Below, in pieces: positions 62,955 through 63,192 of a stretch of 63,192 nt of DNA. A program made the translations under genes and the position numbers. How positions within the stretch are numbered: the stretch's first letter is position 1; each line of letters starts with the position of its first letter. This DNA comes from Faecalispora jeddahensis (GTDB lineage Bacteria; Bacillota; Clostridia; Oscillospirales; Acutalibacteraceae), in contig NZ_CBYL010000020.1 in NCBI RefSeq assembly GCF_000577335.1, positions 1 to 63,192 on the forward strand, read 5' to 3'. Under the pieces are notes generated by a model that did not search any database, was not told where the DNA came from, and saw only the letters and a program-made list of their open reading frames with translations.

Positions 62955-63192
62955 GCCGCCTTTTTGGCGCGTCTAAGGGGCTTTTACGGCGACTGTACCC
63001 GTATTCTGCGAGTCCCTGCATTTACCCTATAAGGAAAAGCACTCAGCTGTTTCCCTGAACCTACACCTAGGTTATCACGTTGCTTAATAACTAAGAAAGA
63101 CACAGCTTGCCCTTATCGGAAAGAGAGGGCCTTTCTGGCGCGCCCAAAGACATTTTACGGCGGTTTCACCGCCTGCCAGGCGAGGTGCGCGG
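62955..63192. repeat. Repeat units A and B at window end
   Basis: Unit A (about 62956-63060) reads CCGCCTTTTTGGCGC...CTTTTACGGCG...GTATTCTGCGAGTCCCTGC. Unit B (about 63127-63192) reads GGGCCTTTCTGGCGCGCCCAAAGACATTTTACGGCG and runs off the window. Both align with units C and D. No gene is seen from 62837 to the end. Confidence 0.5.

Overview
The window spans a bacterial chromosomal replication origin. Gene order (noc-rsmG-mnmG-mnmE / jag-yidC-yidD-rnpA-rpmH <- oriC -> dnaA-dnaN-S4-recF-remB-gyrB-gyrA), the Noc and RemB proteins, sigma-A type promoters, AGGAGG ribosome binding sites, oxygen-sensitive enzymes (class III ribonucleotide reductase, ferredoxin-type aldo/keto reductase) and the absence of outer-membrane genes point to an anaerobic Firmicute of the class Clostridia. 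An Oscillospiraceae/Ruminococcaceae-like organism of intermediate GC is my best guess, inferred without a database.

Layout. 1-371: intergenic, with a terminator and a copy of a GC-rich repeat. 372-8422 (minus): two divergent-arm operons, mnmE-mnmG-rsmG-noc and rpmH-rnpA-yidD-yidC-jag. 8423-10722: oriC in two parts flanking dnaA. 10723-20336 (plus): dnaN, S4 protein, recF, remB, a zinc-ribbon membrane protein, gyrB, three tandem YcxB-like membrane proteins, gyrA. 20.6-30.3 kb: accessory metabolism: an alpha/beta hydrolase, a tandem DUF3870 protein, an unidentified structured leader RNA ahead of a D-aminoacylase and its permease, an aldo/keto reductase behind a MerR-type promoter, a Nudix enzyme, an M14 peptidase and a lipoprotein. 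30.4-36 kb (minus): a GNAT enzyme and a four-gene ABC/GldG/DUF4340 export-like operon. 36.3-41.7 kb (plus): DUF1015, HxlR regulator, GNAT, and nrdD-nrdG behind a promoter covered by two NrdR boxes. 41.8-44 kb: an island of small genes (coiled-coil repeat protein, a 58-residue protein, two ribbon-helix-helix proteins) and repeats. 44-56 kb (minus): an ECF sigma/RsgI-like pair, aspS, hisS, mgsA, an orphan minD, pbp2-mreDCB. 56-63.2 kb: small enzymes, divergent regulator pairs (XRE/AbrB, Lrp/AhpD-like), an alanine/glycine symporter controlled by a tandem glycine riboswitch, an ECF S component, a flavodoxin, and a family of intergenic repeats.

How it works together. The first 20 kb is the conserved replication, chromosome-occlusion, tRNA-modification and membrane-insertion core. 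The 44-56 kb block is cell-shape and translation housekeeping lying head-on to the fork expected from oriC, which suggests a past rearrangement. Several extracytoplasmic proteins (RsgI-like, PBP2, MreC, a lipoprotein) carry Ser/Thr/Gly-rich low-complexity segments. No transposase, CRISPR array, tRNA or rRNA gene was recognised. All names come from reading motifs and gene order; none was checked by a search.
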